Made by a program: the position numbers and the translations under genes. Shown piece after piece: positions 28,210 through 37,700 of a stretch of DNA of 63,269 bases. How positions within the stretch are numbered: the first letter of the stretch is position 1; every line of letters starts with the position of its first letter. Origin of the DNA: Chromatium okenii (GTDB taxonomy: Bacteria > Pseudomonadota > Gammaproteobacteria > Chromatiales > Chromatiaceae); NCBI RefSeq assembly GCF_016583745.1, contig NZ_NRRQ01000010.1, positions 1 through 63,269 on the forward strand. The letters are read 5' to 3'. A model generated the notes under the pieces. The model saw only the letters and a program-made list of their open reading frames with translations. It ran no database searches and had not been told where the DNA came from.

Positions 28210-28246
28210 CGTTGCTTTAATTAAATGTTCAATCAATAAAGCAACG
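28210..28246 (+). terminator. Hairpin after lon, possible terminator
   Basis: CGTTGCTTTA and TAAAGCAACG form a perfect 10-bp stem with a 17-base loop; only GTTTGAC follows, so the U-tract is poor. Confidence 0.4.
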
Positions 28247-28312
28247 GTTTGACTTCCAACTGCGTGACTTCTGCGGTTCATGTCTGCATATTGACCAACG
28301 AGATTGAATCAG

Positions 28313-29767
28313 ATGGAAACGTGGTTAATCGCTCATCTCGCACCACTCATGTTTGCGGCATTGGTACTGATTTTATTGATCGGTTATCCCGTCGCTTTTT
28401 CACTCGCCGCAGTTGGAATGCTATTCGGGTTTATTGGCATTGAACTCGGTTTGTTGACTCCCTCATTATTACAAGCATTGCCAGATCGCGTATTCGGCAT
28501 CATGCGCAATGAAATTCTGTTAGCAATTCCATTTTTTACCTTCATGGGTTTAATCCTTGAACGCAGCGGCATGGCTGAAGAATTACTCGACACTGTCGGG
28601 CAAATTTTTGGCGGTATTCGCGGTGGTTTGGCGTATGCAGTGATCTTGGTGGGCGCATTATTGGCGGCCACCACCGGCGTTGTTGCCGCCTCTGTGATTG
28701 CGATGGGATTGATTTCATTGCCAATTATGCTGCGCTATGGCTACCACCGCCCCCTCGCTGCCGGCGTAATCGCAGCCAGCGGCACCCTCGCGCAAATCAT
28801 TCCGCCATCGCTGGTATTAATTGTCATGGCGGACGTATTAGGGCGTTCAGTTGGAGAAATGTATCGCGGTGCTTTATTACCGGGACTGCTTTTAACGGCG
28901 CTTTATCTATTATTGGTATTTTTCATTACGCAATGGCGACCGGAATACGCCCCGCCATTACCACTTGCAGCGCGTACTATACACGGACGAGCGTTATTCG
29001 CTCGCGCTATGGTGGCATTATTACCGCCGTTGGCGCTGATTTTTTTAGTGCTCGGCACAATTTTTATTGGCTGGGCAACTCCCACTGAAGGGGGCGCAAT
29101 GGGAGCGGTCGGCGCATTATTATTAGCATTGAGTAAACGCCGTTTTTCGCAAGCCTTGCTAATACAAGCGATGACAACTACAGCAAAAATCACCAGTTTT
29201 GTGGTGTTTATTTTAATTGGTTCTAGCGTGTTTAGTTTAACGTTTCGCGGTATTAACGGCGATTTATGGGTTGAGCAATTGTTAGTGGGTTTGCCCGGTG
29301 GCGTGATTGGATTTTTAATTATCGTTAATCTGCTTATTTTTTTGTTGGCATTCTTTCTCGATTTCTTTGAAATTGCGTTCATTGTATTGCCGTTGTTAGC
29401 ACCGGTCGCTGCTAAATTGGGCATTGATTTAGTGTGGTTTGGCGTGTTAATTGGCGTCAATATGCAAACCAGCTTTATGCACCCGCCATTTGGATTTGCG
29501 TTATTTTATCTGCGCTCAGTGGCACCACCACAAATTCGCACTGCTGATATTTATTGGGGAGCGGTGCCTTTTTTATTGGTGCAAGTGTTGATGGTAGGAT
29601 TGATTATTAGCTTTCCACAGTTGGTCAATTGGAATTTAGACACCAACGCAATCATCACCACCCCGACTAACATCACGGTACCAGAAGCAACGCCGTCGTC
29701 GCTGTTAAATAACGATGATTTCAGTGAGTTATTCAACGAAACAGCAGCTCCTGATGCAGGTCAGTGA
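28313..29767 (+). CDS. TRAP transporter large permease (DctM-like), orphan
   Basis: About 484 residues, with many hydrophobic helices. ILLAIPFFTFMGLILERSGM, GMLFGFIG and the conserved GWATPTEGGAMGAVGALLLA and MQTSFMHPPFGFALFYL segments identify the DctM/TRAP large subunit. TRAP systems import organic acids with sodium, using a periplasmic DctP and a small DctQ subunit, neither of which is in the window. The last ~45 residues are a hydrophilic Asn/Thr-rich tail. ATG 28313 is preferred over TTG 28304. The stop overlaps the next start, an unusual pairing with an O-antigen-ligase-like gene. Confidence 0.85.
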   Translation: METWLIAHLAPLMFAALVLILLIGYPVAFSLAAVGMLFGFIGIELGLLTPSLLQALPDRVFGIMRNEILLAIPFFTFMGLILERSGMAEELLDTVGQIFGGIRGGLAYAVILVGALLAATTGVVAASVIAMGLISLPIMLRYGYHRPLAAGVIAASGTLAQIIPPSLVLIVMADVLGRSVGEMYRGALLPGLLLTALYLLLVFFITQWRPEYAPPLPLAARTIHGRALFARAMVALLPPLALIFLVLGTIFIGWATPTEGGAMGAVGALLLALSKRRFSQALLIQAMTTTAKITSFVVFILIGSSVFSLTFRGINGDLWVEQLLVGLPGGVIGFLIIVNLLIFLLAFFLDFFEIAFIVLPLLAPVAAKLGIDLVWFGVLIGVNMQTSFMHPPFGFALFYLRSVAPPQIRTADIYWGAVPFLLVQVLMVGLIISFPQLVNWNLDTNAIITTPTNITVPEATPSSLLNNDDFSELFNETAAPDAGQ

Positions 29768-31278
29768 TGCGTCATCACATACCGCAATCACGCCACAATG
29801 AGCGGTCGCACCGCGCATTAGTTCTTCACCTGTGGCGCAATCATTGGCAATTGTTACCGCTGTTAATAACGGTTGGTATTGTGCCGCTGCTGGTATTGCT
29901 TCATATCACTCCTATTCCAACAGCATATCAACCCTTTTGGATTACTGAGCAAGTCTTTGATTTCTTTTCGTATTACAAAGCGCAGCTTATTATTGTTTGT
30001 GCGGCAGTGCTACTATTAAATATCTTGTTCCTGTATGTGCGAAAACAACTACCGCCTCAACCAATTCCCTACGTTATTCCGCTATTGAGTTATGCGTTAT
30101 TGCTGATCTGTAGCGCCCTGTTATCTGCGCATTCTAGTATTGCCTTGCATGGATTTTTTGAACGCTATGAAGGCATGTGGGTATTATTATCTTATTTGAT
30201 ATTGTTGCTTGCCAGTGCCGTATTGATTACAACGGTGCGCCAAGTGTGGTTAGTGGTGCAGGTGTGGGCAATTGCGCTGGCAATCATGGCGGGGATTGGC
30301 GTATCGCAATTTATTGGGTTTGATCCATTTCAAACTGAGAGCGGACGCTTATTGATTATTCCGCAACGCTATGAATCGCTCGCCGCATATTTAGAGTTTC
30401 ATTTCCCGCCGCATTGGGTGTATGCAACGCTGTACAATCCCAATAACGTTGCGCACATGATGGCGTTAGCATTACCAATCACGACCACCGCCATATTGTG
30501 CGCACCCACAAAACGAAGTCGTTTTAGCTTTGCGCTATTAACCGGGCTATTGTTAATTGTATTGGCGGGAACTCATGCGCGTGGCGGTTGGGTTGCCATT
30601 TTAAGCGCAGCGTTGTTAGTTCTGATGATTGTATTTCAACCCGCCATTCGGCGCTATTGGCGACAGATTAAACAATTCGCGCTGGTATTCGTGGTGATGG
30701 GCGTTTTCTGGTTGGCTTGGAACCTCAATCACCATCAAGTATTTACTGCGCACAATCCACAATTGAATCAAACTAGCATATCTTTTCACGAGACTTTTTT
30801 AGAAACGCTCATCCGTCACTATGGCACGTTAGGTTCTGGACGGATGTATATTTGGTTGCGTTCACTCGAACAAATGGATGACACGCTGTTAATTGGACGC
30901 GGGCCCGATACCTTTGCGCTATATTTTCCGAATCAAGATGAATATAAACGCTTCTTTAATCAACCAGAAGCCTTTATTGATAAGCCGCACAATAGCTATT
31001 TGCAGACGTGGTTAAATCTGGGGGGCGGGGCGACGTTGGCGTTATTTGTGTTGTTGTTTACCCATGCGAAACGCACGTTTTTATTGCTAACGACTGCGCC
31101 ACACAATACCGATTTGTATCCACTATCGCTGGGATTATATGCAAGTTGGGTTGCTTATCTCATTGCGGCAGTGTTTTATGATAGCGTCGTTTCCGTCGCA
31201 CCCATTTTTTGGATCATTTTTGGATTAAGTGTCGCCGTCAATCAGTTATTAAAGATGACAATGCAAGCAACTTCTTAA
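29767..31278 (+). CDS. O-antigen ligase family (Wzy_C) membrane protein
   Basis: About 503 residues with 10-12 hydrophobic segments and a large loop before the last ones. GTHARGGWVAILSAA is the conserved Wzy_C Arg-containing motif. The periplasmic loop ends with LIGRGPDTFALYFP and DKPHNSYLQTWLNLGG, the His-containing motif of WaaL/Wzy-type ligases and polymerases. It probably joins or polymerises surface glycan. The start (ATG 29767, or GTG 29764) overlaps the dctM-like stop. It is isolated from other polysaccharide genes. Confidence 0.8.
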   Translation: MRHHIPQSRHNERSHRALVLHLWRNHWQLLPLLITVGIVPLLVLLHITPIPTAYQPFWITEQVFDFFSYYKAQLIIVCAAVLLLNILFLYVRKQLPPQPIPYVIPLLSYALLLICSALLSAHSSIALHGFFERYEGMWVLLSYLILLLASAVLITTVRQVWLVVQVWAIALAIMAGIGVSQFIGFDPFQTESGRLLIIPQRYESLAAYLEFHFPPHWVYATLYNPNNVAHMMALALPITTTAILCAPTKRSRFSFALLTGLLLIVLAGTHARGGWVAILSAALLVLMIVFQPAIRRYWRQIKQFALVFVVMGVFWLAWNLNHHQVFTAHNPQLNQTSISFHETFLETLIRHYGTLGSGRMYIWLRSLEQMDDTLLIGRGPDTFALYFPNQDEYKRFFNQPEAFIDKPHNSYLQTWLNLGGGATLALFVLLFTHAKRTFLLLTTAPHNTDLYPLSLGLYASWVAYLIAAVFYDSVVSVAPIFWIIFGLSVAVNQLLKMTMQATS

Positions 31279-31292
31279 TACGAGCAGGCAAT

Positions 31293-31333
31293 AAAAAAAC
31301 GCCGCCAGTCGCAATGACTGACGGCGTTTTTTA
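31293..31333. terminator. Bidirectional terminator between the ligase-like gene and the DUF2202 gene
   Basis: AAAAAACGCCG/CGGCGTTTTTT outer stem with inner CAGTC/GACTG, a one-base internal mismatch and a 5-base loop. A-run on one side and T-run on the other serve the two converging genes. Confidence 0.85.
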
Positions 31334-31342
31334 TTGCATCAA

Positions 31343-32260
31343 TTAAACGTGTTGTGCGCCGCCCGTACCGCTGCGGGTGCCCGTGCCGGTTCCGGTGCCG
31401 CCGCGAGTGCCCGTTCCTGTTCCGGTACCGGTACCCGTGCCGCCACCTTGGCCACCGCCTTTGCCGCCCCGCGCCAGCATTACCGCTGCCAACCGTGACG
31501 ACGAGGGCACATCAACTTGGCTCTGACGACCACCACCTGCGCCGCGACCGCCCGCACCAGCGCCACCTTTTTCTGCACCACCCGCACCCGTTCCTGCGCC
31601 ACCCATTCCAGGACCACCGCGCTCCATCGGTTCGGAGACAATCGCGTCCACCGCTTCCTGCGTCAGATGTTGCGCCAAGTAAGCATCGCCGCCTTGCCGT
31701 TCAATTTCTGCCACAAATGCCCGCAGATGATTGCGTGATCCGCGCAACAAATTCTCATAAGTTCTGATTAAATCAGCATTTTCAGTCGCTGCCAGCGCCT
31801 TTTCTAAATCGTCAATATCGACCTCTTCAATCAACGCGCCAACCTTCAGCGCCTCCACCAGCGAGACCTCAACCTTCAACATGAGGCTATCGTACAACTG
31901 TTGTAAAGTCGCATCTGCAAAGACGCCGTTGACGGTCGGATCCGACGGTTCTGTCAGCGCATAGCGCGTCATTAACTGCGCGATGGCGTCCATGTGTTGC
32001 TGTTCTGAACGCGCAATCCCTGCAAATGGCGGCGCATCAGCCCACAATTCCGCTGCTTGTAAATAGACATCCCGCGCCACGCGCTCCTCTTCACGCATAA
32101 ACAACAGTGTGGCAGTTTCTGTCGCAGTCAGCGCCACCGTCACCGGCTGCACTGCCGCCACTGGTTGCGTCGGTGGTGCGCCGCGTTGTCCAGCGGCAAA
32201 TGCTGGGGTTGCTGTCAACAGCGCCGTCAATGCAAGGGTCAATCCGCGAGAAGTGGTCAT
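31343..32260 (-). CDS. Secreted DUF2202 ferritin-like protein with Gly/Thr repeat tail
   Basis: 305 residues from ATG 32260 with AAAGGA upstream. The signal peptide MTTSRGLTLALTALLTATPA is cleaved near AFAAG. Residues ~45-190 form the DUF2202 helical domain (LLFMREEERVARDVYLQAAE, SEQQHMDAIAQLMTRY, GSRNHLRAFVAEIE), whose Glu/His pattern resembles ferritin-like di-metal proteins. The C-terminal ~100 residues are low complexity: GAGG-rich, then repeated GT pairs ending TRSGTGGAQHV. Function is unknown. Confidence 0.8.
   Translation of the reverse strand: MTTSRGLTLALTALLTATPAFAAGQRGAPPTQPVAAVQPVTVALTATETATLLFMREEERVARDVYLQAAELWADAPPFAGIARSEQQHMDAIAQLMTRYALTEPSDPTVNGVFADATLQQLYDSLMLKVEVSLVEALKVGALIEEVDIDDLEKALAATENADLIRTYENLLRGSRNHLRAFVAEIERQGGDAYLAQHLTQEAVDAIVSEPMERGGPGMGGAGTGAGGAEKGGAGAGGRGAGGGRQSQVDVPSSSRLAAVMLARGGKGGGQGGGTGTGTGTGTGTRGGTGTGTGTRSGTGGAQHV
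31380..31445. repeat. Imperfect hexanucleotide repeat encoding a (GT)n tail
   Basis: A run of six-base units of the form GGTRCC/CCGGTN keeps the reading frame. On the minus strand it encodes alternating Gly-Thr. Slippage would alter tail length by two residues without breaking the frame. Confidence 0.6.
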
Positions 32261-32420
32261 GGCACAATCCTTTAATAAAGTAGGAAAAATTTCGGTCTCG
32301 CTTTCCATATTGCACAGACGGTGCCAAGTTTTTCTTGCTGTACAATCAAATGCTTAACTGTATTTATGCCCCCGTTGCTTCGACAACTGGCGAGCGGCTT
32401 CGACAAAATTGTCGTTGCCG

Positions 32421-33281
32421 TCAAACCGCCGCAGCGACCGCAAACCGCACCTGCACATCACGCGGTGGAGCCAGATGCGGCGCAGTCGTCACCAATAACT
32501 TCGCGCCAGCGCGGGCATATTCCTCCGCGTTGTGTACCGTGATACCGCCCGCTGCCGCCACCACCGCTGCTGATCCGCAGCTCGCCAACGCCGTCACGGT
32601 CTCGGCAACGGCGGCGACGGAAAATTTCTCCAGTTGCAACACATCAGCCGCCGCCCAGCGCAGCGCCTCGTCCGGAGTGGCGACTTCAACCACCACCCGT
32701 TTTTCCGGGCACTGCTGGCGCAGCCGTGCCAAGGTCGCTGCGGGCGCTTCACCAGCTAAAAATTGCCGATGTTCGGCAAAGATCAAGAGCGTTTCCGACA
32801 AGCCGTTACGGTGCATGATCGCCCCGCCAGCGCGAAAGGCTTTGCTCGCCAAACGCCGCTGCCCGGGGACATTTTTGCGGGTGCCGGCCACCAGCGCTGC
32901 CGGATGTCCCCGCCGCGCTGCTGCCACAATTCCGGCCGCGCTGCTCGCCATGCCGCCGCACCATTCCAGCAAGGTCTGCGCGGTTTTCCAGCCGCGATGC
33001 AGCGCCCCGGTGGAACCGCTCACCTCCAGCATCAATGTTTCCGCCGGCGCGGGCGTCCCGGAGGGCAGCCAGTACTGCACTGTCGCGCCGCACAGTTGTA
33101 ATAACCGCGCCGCTTCTTCTGCGCCGCAAACCACCATTGGATCGCGGGCATAAAAGCGCATCTGCGCGGGCACAGCAGTGATGCCAAGTGAATCAGTGGT
33201 GAGATCGCCAAACGGCACATCTTCAGCCAACAATTGATGCAATTCATGGTCACTAAATATGGATAGGGAAGTAAACGACAT
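32421..33281 (-). CDS. modD: ModD, NadC-like pyrophosphorylase
   Basis: 286 residues of the quinolinate phosphoribosyltransferase fold. LLAEDVPFGDLTTDSLGI and GTRKNVPGQRRLASKA are as in ModD, the NadC paralogue often found with molybdate transport genes. The Arg/Lys phosphoribosyl-site pattern AGTRK is kept. The real reaction of ModD is not established. No molybdate transporter lies nearby, though the molybdoenzyme SoeA is encoded 15 kb away. Confidence 0.8.
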   Translation of the reverse strand: MSFTSLSIFSDHELHQLLAEDVPFGDLTTDSLGITAVPAQMRFYARDPMVVCGAEEAARLLQLCGATVQYWLPSGTPAPAETLMLEVSGSTGALHRGWKTAQTLLEWCGGMASSAAGIVAAARRGHPAALVAGTRKNVPGQRRLASKAFRAGGAIMHRNGLSETLLIFAEHRQFLAGEAPAATLARLRQQCPEKRVVVEVATPDEALRWAAADVLQLEKFSVAAVAETVTALASCGSAAVVAAAGGITVHNAEEYARAGAKLLVTTAPHLAPPRDVQVRFAVAAAV

Positions 33282-33359
33282 TGAGAAATCCTAAATCTGC
33301 GGCGATACGCTTAAACTGAATCACATACTTTATTCTGCCACGTTCAGGAGTTGCTTTTG

Positions 33360-34583
33360 ATGCACATCCTTTATCTCGATGATGATCCGCGTATGGAATC
33401 GACTTTACGACGCATCGTGCGTCGTTATGGTCATGCGTTCACCTTTTGCACCTCGCTCCAAACCTGCAAAACAGCAGTCACGGTCGCGCCGCCAGATTTG
33501 CTGTTACTCGACCTCGGATTGGGGCAAGACAACGGACTCGATTTGATCGAATGGCTCGCTGCTGCCGCGCCGCAGGTGCCGGTCGCCTTCTTATCTGGTT
33601 ACGGCGACGACATGTTAGACACCGCCCAGCGCATCGCCAAAGCTCGCGGGATTACGGTGCGCGGGCTGGTCTCGAAAGCGTTACTCACCAGCGATCTGCA
33701 ACCACTTCTCAACCCGCAATTGACCGCGCCCAGCCCTGAACTCACGCCGCCCGCGCTCCCGCTCCCGCCCGTATCTGCGCCCACGCCGGCGTTAGATGCC
33801 GCACTGTTGGCGGAACGGCTGCGAGCTGGCGCGTTGGAACCGTATTATCAACCGATTATTTCATTGGTTGACGGGCGTCCCTGTGGCGTGGAAGTGCTGG
33901 CGCGGCTGCACTTGACAGATGACCATATTTTGGAAGCGCGGGAATTCATTCCCTTGGCAGAAACGGCAAATCTGATTGATACGCTAACGCTTGATTTATT
34001 TCAAAAAATCATCGCCCAGCGCGAGCAGTTAGCCCCGCTTGAACTCAGTTTTTTATCGGTGAATTTATCGCAATTCACGATTGAACAACCCAGCGCAATT
34101 GAATTGGTGCAATTATTGGTCACGGGATTGCACGGCTATTGTCGGGTACAGATTGAAATCACAGAAACATGGATGCGCCATGATCGCCACGTCTTGCGCG
34201 ATTTTGCCGCCCGTGTGCAATTGATGGGCGCATTTTTAGCGATTGATGATTTTGGTACTGGCTACGCTTCACTGCGCAATTTGGCAGAATTACCCTTCAA
34301 CTTTTTGAAGATTGATTTGAGTTTTGTATCCGAGATGTTTGATTCGATGAAAGCGATGACCGTATTGATGGCGGTGATTGGTTTTGGGCAACGGCTCGGT
34401 CTAAAACTGATTGCGGAAGGCGTGGAAACCGAGGCACAACGCGATCTCTTATTTCGCGCCGGGTTAGATTTAGCGCAGGGACATCTATTTGGAATACCCT
34501 GCGATTTCGACACCTTCGAGAAAGTGTGCAAACGGTCACAAAACTGTGAAGAATTCAACACGATGTCGCATCACACGTTATAG
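33360..34583 (+). CDS. Response regulator with EAL (c-di-GMP phosphodiesterase) output domain
   Basis: 407 residues from ATG 33360, with AGGAG nine bases upstream. Receiver domain 1-120: acidic patch YLDDDPRM, phospho-acceptor Asp in LLLLDLGLGQDNG. A Pro-rich linker follows (~130-150), then the EAL domain. The signature is EVL rather than EAL (GVEVLARL); the other catalytic motifs are present: VNLSQF, EITETW, DDFGTGYASL, KIDLSF, AEGVETEAQ and QGHLFGIP. It probably hydrolyses c-di-GMP when phosphorylated. It lies directly upstream of the giant hybrid kinase. Confidence 0.9.
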   Translation: MHILYLDDDPRMESTLRRIVRRYGHAFTFCTSLQTCKTAVTVAPPDLLLLDLGLGQDNGLDLIEWLAAAAPQVPVAFLSGYGDDMLDTAQRIAKARGITVRGLVSKALLTSDLQPLLNPQLTAPSPELTPPALPLPPVSAPTPALDAALLAERLRAGALEPYYQPIISLVDGRPCGVEVLARLHLTDDHILEAREFIPLAETANLIDTLTLDLFQKIIAQREQLAPLELSFLSVNLSQFTIEQPSAIELVQLLVTGLHGYCRVQIEITETWMRHDRHVLRDFAARVQLMGAFLAIDDFGTGYASLRNLAELPFNFLKIDLSFVSEMFDSMKAMTVLMAVIGFGQRLGLKLIAEGVETEAQRDLLFRAGLDLAQGHLFGIPCDFDTFEKVCKRSQNCEEFNTMSHHTL

Positions 34584-34593
34584 TTCTTGCTGA

Positions 34594-34622
34594 AAACCTG
34601 TTCGCATTTTAAGCAACAGGTC
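34594..34622 (+). other. Small hairpin between the EAL regulator and the hybrid kinase
   Basis: CCTGTT and AACAGG form a 6-bp stem in the 132-bp gap; no U-tract. It could be an attenuating structure or chance. Confidence 0.25.
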
Positions 34623-34715
34623 AGTCTATTGAAATGAAGATCAAATGATCTGCACACCAACTGGCTACTCTCGGCAACTGACTTTTTATGCCACTTTATT
34701 CATGCGGACATCATC

Positions 34716-37700
34716 GTGCATTTTAATCCCGTACAGCATTTTCTATTCACACTTTTGCTGGCGGGATTGGCACTCGCCGGCAATGCGTTTCATCTGCCAC
34801 TATTCTTCGGCTTTGATCTCATTTTTGGTTCCATTGCCAGCTTTTTGGCGCTCGTCTGGCTCGGCCCATTATCTGGATTATTTGTGGCAGCAGCGGGAAG
34901 TGCCTATACCTTCATCTTGTGGAATCATCCCTACGCAATACTGATCTTCATCGCCGAACTCCTCGCCGTCAGCGCCGGACGTGAATTCGCCCGCCGGCGC
35001 GGGCGTCCTTTCCCGCCACTCGCACTGCTCGACGTGCTCTATTGGCTCGGTCTCGGCATTCCGTTGGTGATCGTCATTTATCACTTCGGGCTGGGCATGG
35101 ACTGGTCACAAGTCGCGCTTGTGGCGCTTAAACAAACGCTCAACGGCGTGCTCAACAGCACACTTGCCAGCATCGTGTTGTTAGCGATGGCGTTGCTGCA
35201 CCGTCCTCGCGGCAGCATTCGGATCGACGAGCTGCATTTTGCCACGCTGTTGATGGCGACCTTATTACCCGGGCTGTTGCTGACCGCTTGGGACAATCGT
35301 CAGCACACGCAATACATGGAAATGCGGCTGGCGCAGCGCCTGCAACTCGTCGCCCGTTTCACGGTGCAGGATTGGGTCGCAGCGAGTGCCGCTGCCAACC
35401 GCCCCGCACCGTTGGCAACTCCCGCTGACATCGCCCGCTTCAGCGAGCTGCTGTTGGGTGACGAGGCGCTGCAAATCCGTTCGGTGTTGCAGATGGCGCT
35501 TGACGAGCCAGCGGATGGCAAGTTGCGGCTGCGCGTGCCGGATGAATCCCTCTTTCGCACGGCACAGATGAAACGCTATTTCGGCGCCCGCTATGAACTC
35601 GCCGTGCCCTATTCCGACGAGCGCGCAGTACACATTTCAGTCAGCGCCGCCCCGCTCGTGAAAAAAGCACAAGAGGATGCGCTGGCATCGCTGAAGCTGT
35701 TGGGCGTGTTGACCGGGCTGGCGCTGCTGATTGCGCATCTCGGCAGCCGTCATTTGGGCTTGTTATTGCGCCAGCTCACAACCAGCGCCCGGGCGCTGCC
35801 GGTGGCGATTCGGGATCAAGTAGTGTGGATTGCGCCGCCGCCAAGTCCCTTTACGGAAATGGATCAATTAGCCAGCACGTTGGAATTAATTGGCGCGGCA
35901 TTAAAAACGAATTTTCAACTGGTAGAAACGCAACGCACCAATTTCCGCGCTTTTTTTGATTCGCTCAATGATATGGTGTTTATCACCACTTTAGAGGGAT
36001 ATATTCTCGATTTCAATCCAGAGGTCACGCGCAAATTAGGTTATGCGTCGTATGAATTATTGGGCACTTCGATTTTAGAATTACATCCCGCTATTTTTCG
36101 GCAAGAAGCAGAACAAAACGTCGTGCAATTGTGCAACGGCACTTCTGAAGGCTGCACGTTGCCGTTGGTCACCAAAGCCGGGGTACAGATTCCGGCGCTG
36201 GCGCGAGTGTGGCGCGGGCAATGGAATGGGAAAGAGTGTTTTTTTAGTATCAGCAAAGATTTAAGTGCTGAGTTTGCGGCACGAGAAGCGATGCGCCAAG
36301 AGCGCGAACTGTTTGCTTCTGGCCCAATTTTAACCATCACTTGGGCGATGACTGACGGCTGGCCCATTCAAAATATCTCCGCTAATGTCACCAATTTGCT
36401 TGGCTATACGCCCGCCGAAATGATGCACGCGGATTTTCGTTATGCTGATTTAATTCATCCCGACGATATGCAGGGTGTATTTGATGAAATACAGTGGTAT
36501 TTGAAATATCGCCGCGATACGTTTGAACAATCCTATCGGCTGCGCTTGTTCTCAGGTGAATATCGCTGGTTTTATGATTTCACTAAAGTTGTGCGCAACG
36601 AGCACGGTGCGGTCAAAGAAATTCGTGGGTATTTATTAGATCAAAGCCATTTGAAAGAAACGCAGTTGGCATTAACCCGTGAACGCCAACGCTTGCTCAA
36701 TGTGATTGACGGCACCCGGTTGGGAACATGGGAATGGAACATTGAGACGGGACAGTTGAGCATTAACCAGTATTGGGCGGACATTTGCGGCTATACGCTG
36801 GCGGAATTGGTGCCGATCAGTTTTGCTACTTGGCAGCGGTTGTCGCATCCCGATGATCTGGCGAAATGTGAACAGCGGTTGCAGGAGCATTTCGTGGAGG
36901 GCGCTCGCTACACCTGTGAATTGCGGATGCGCCACAAGCACGGGCATTGGGTGTGGGTGTTGGCAGAAGGCAGCGTGGTGGTGCGCGATGCGGAGGGTAA
37001 ACCGTTGGTGATGGCGGGTACCCACACGGACATCAGCGAACGCAAACGCGGTGAACTTGATTTGCGGCGGCGCGAGGCTTTGGATCGTCTGTTGGTGGAG
37101 CTGGCGACGGAGCTGGTCAACGCGCCAGCAAATGCTGTCAATCTTGACGCGGTGATTGCACAAGCGTTGCGGCGGTTGGGGCGGCATCTGGATCGCGTCT
37201 ATTTTTATCAGGCGGATGCTGACGGCAACCTGTTGACCAAAACACAGGAATGGCTGGCACCGGCAGCGCAGCTCCCCAGCACCTTGGGTCATCAGCTTGA
37301 TCTCCGGCAGTTGCACGAGCTGCGCAAATTGTTGTATCGCAATGCGCCGTTGATTGTTCCTCAGTGCGACCAACTCCCACCGCCGCTGGCGCTGGAATGT
37401 GCGCAGATCGCGTTGCCCAACGCGCAATCGCTGCTGGTGGTGCCGGTGTTGGCGACGCGGCTGTTGGGCGTGATTGGTTTAGAAGCCGTGCGGGTGCCGC
37501 AGCGCTGGAGCACTAACAAAACCGAGTTTCTGCGGGTGTATGCCAACCTGTTGGCCAGCGCCATGCAACGCGGACAAGCCTTTCGCTCGCTCAATGACAG
37601 CTTGGCGCGCTATGACTTGCTGGCGCAGCAAACGCGCTCGGTGGCGTGGGAAGTGGACGCCAACGGCATCTTTACTTATCTCAGCCCGCTGATTGAGTCG

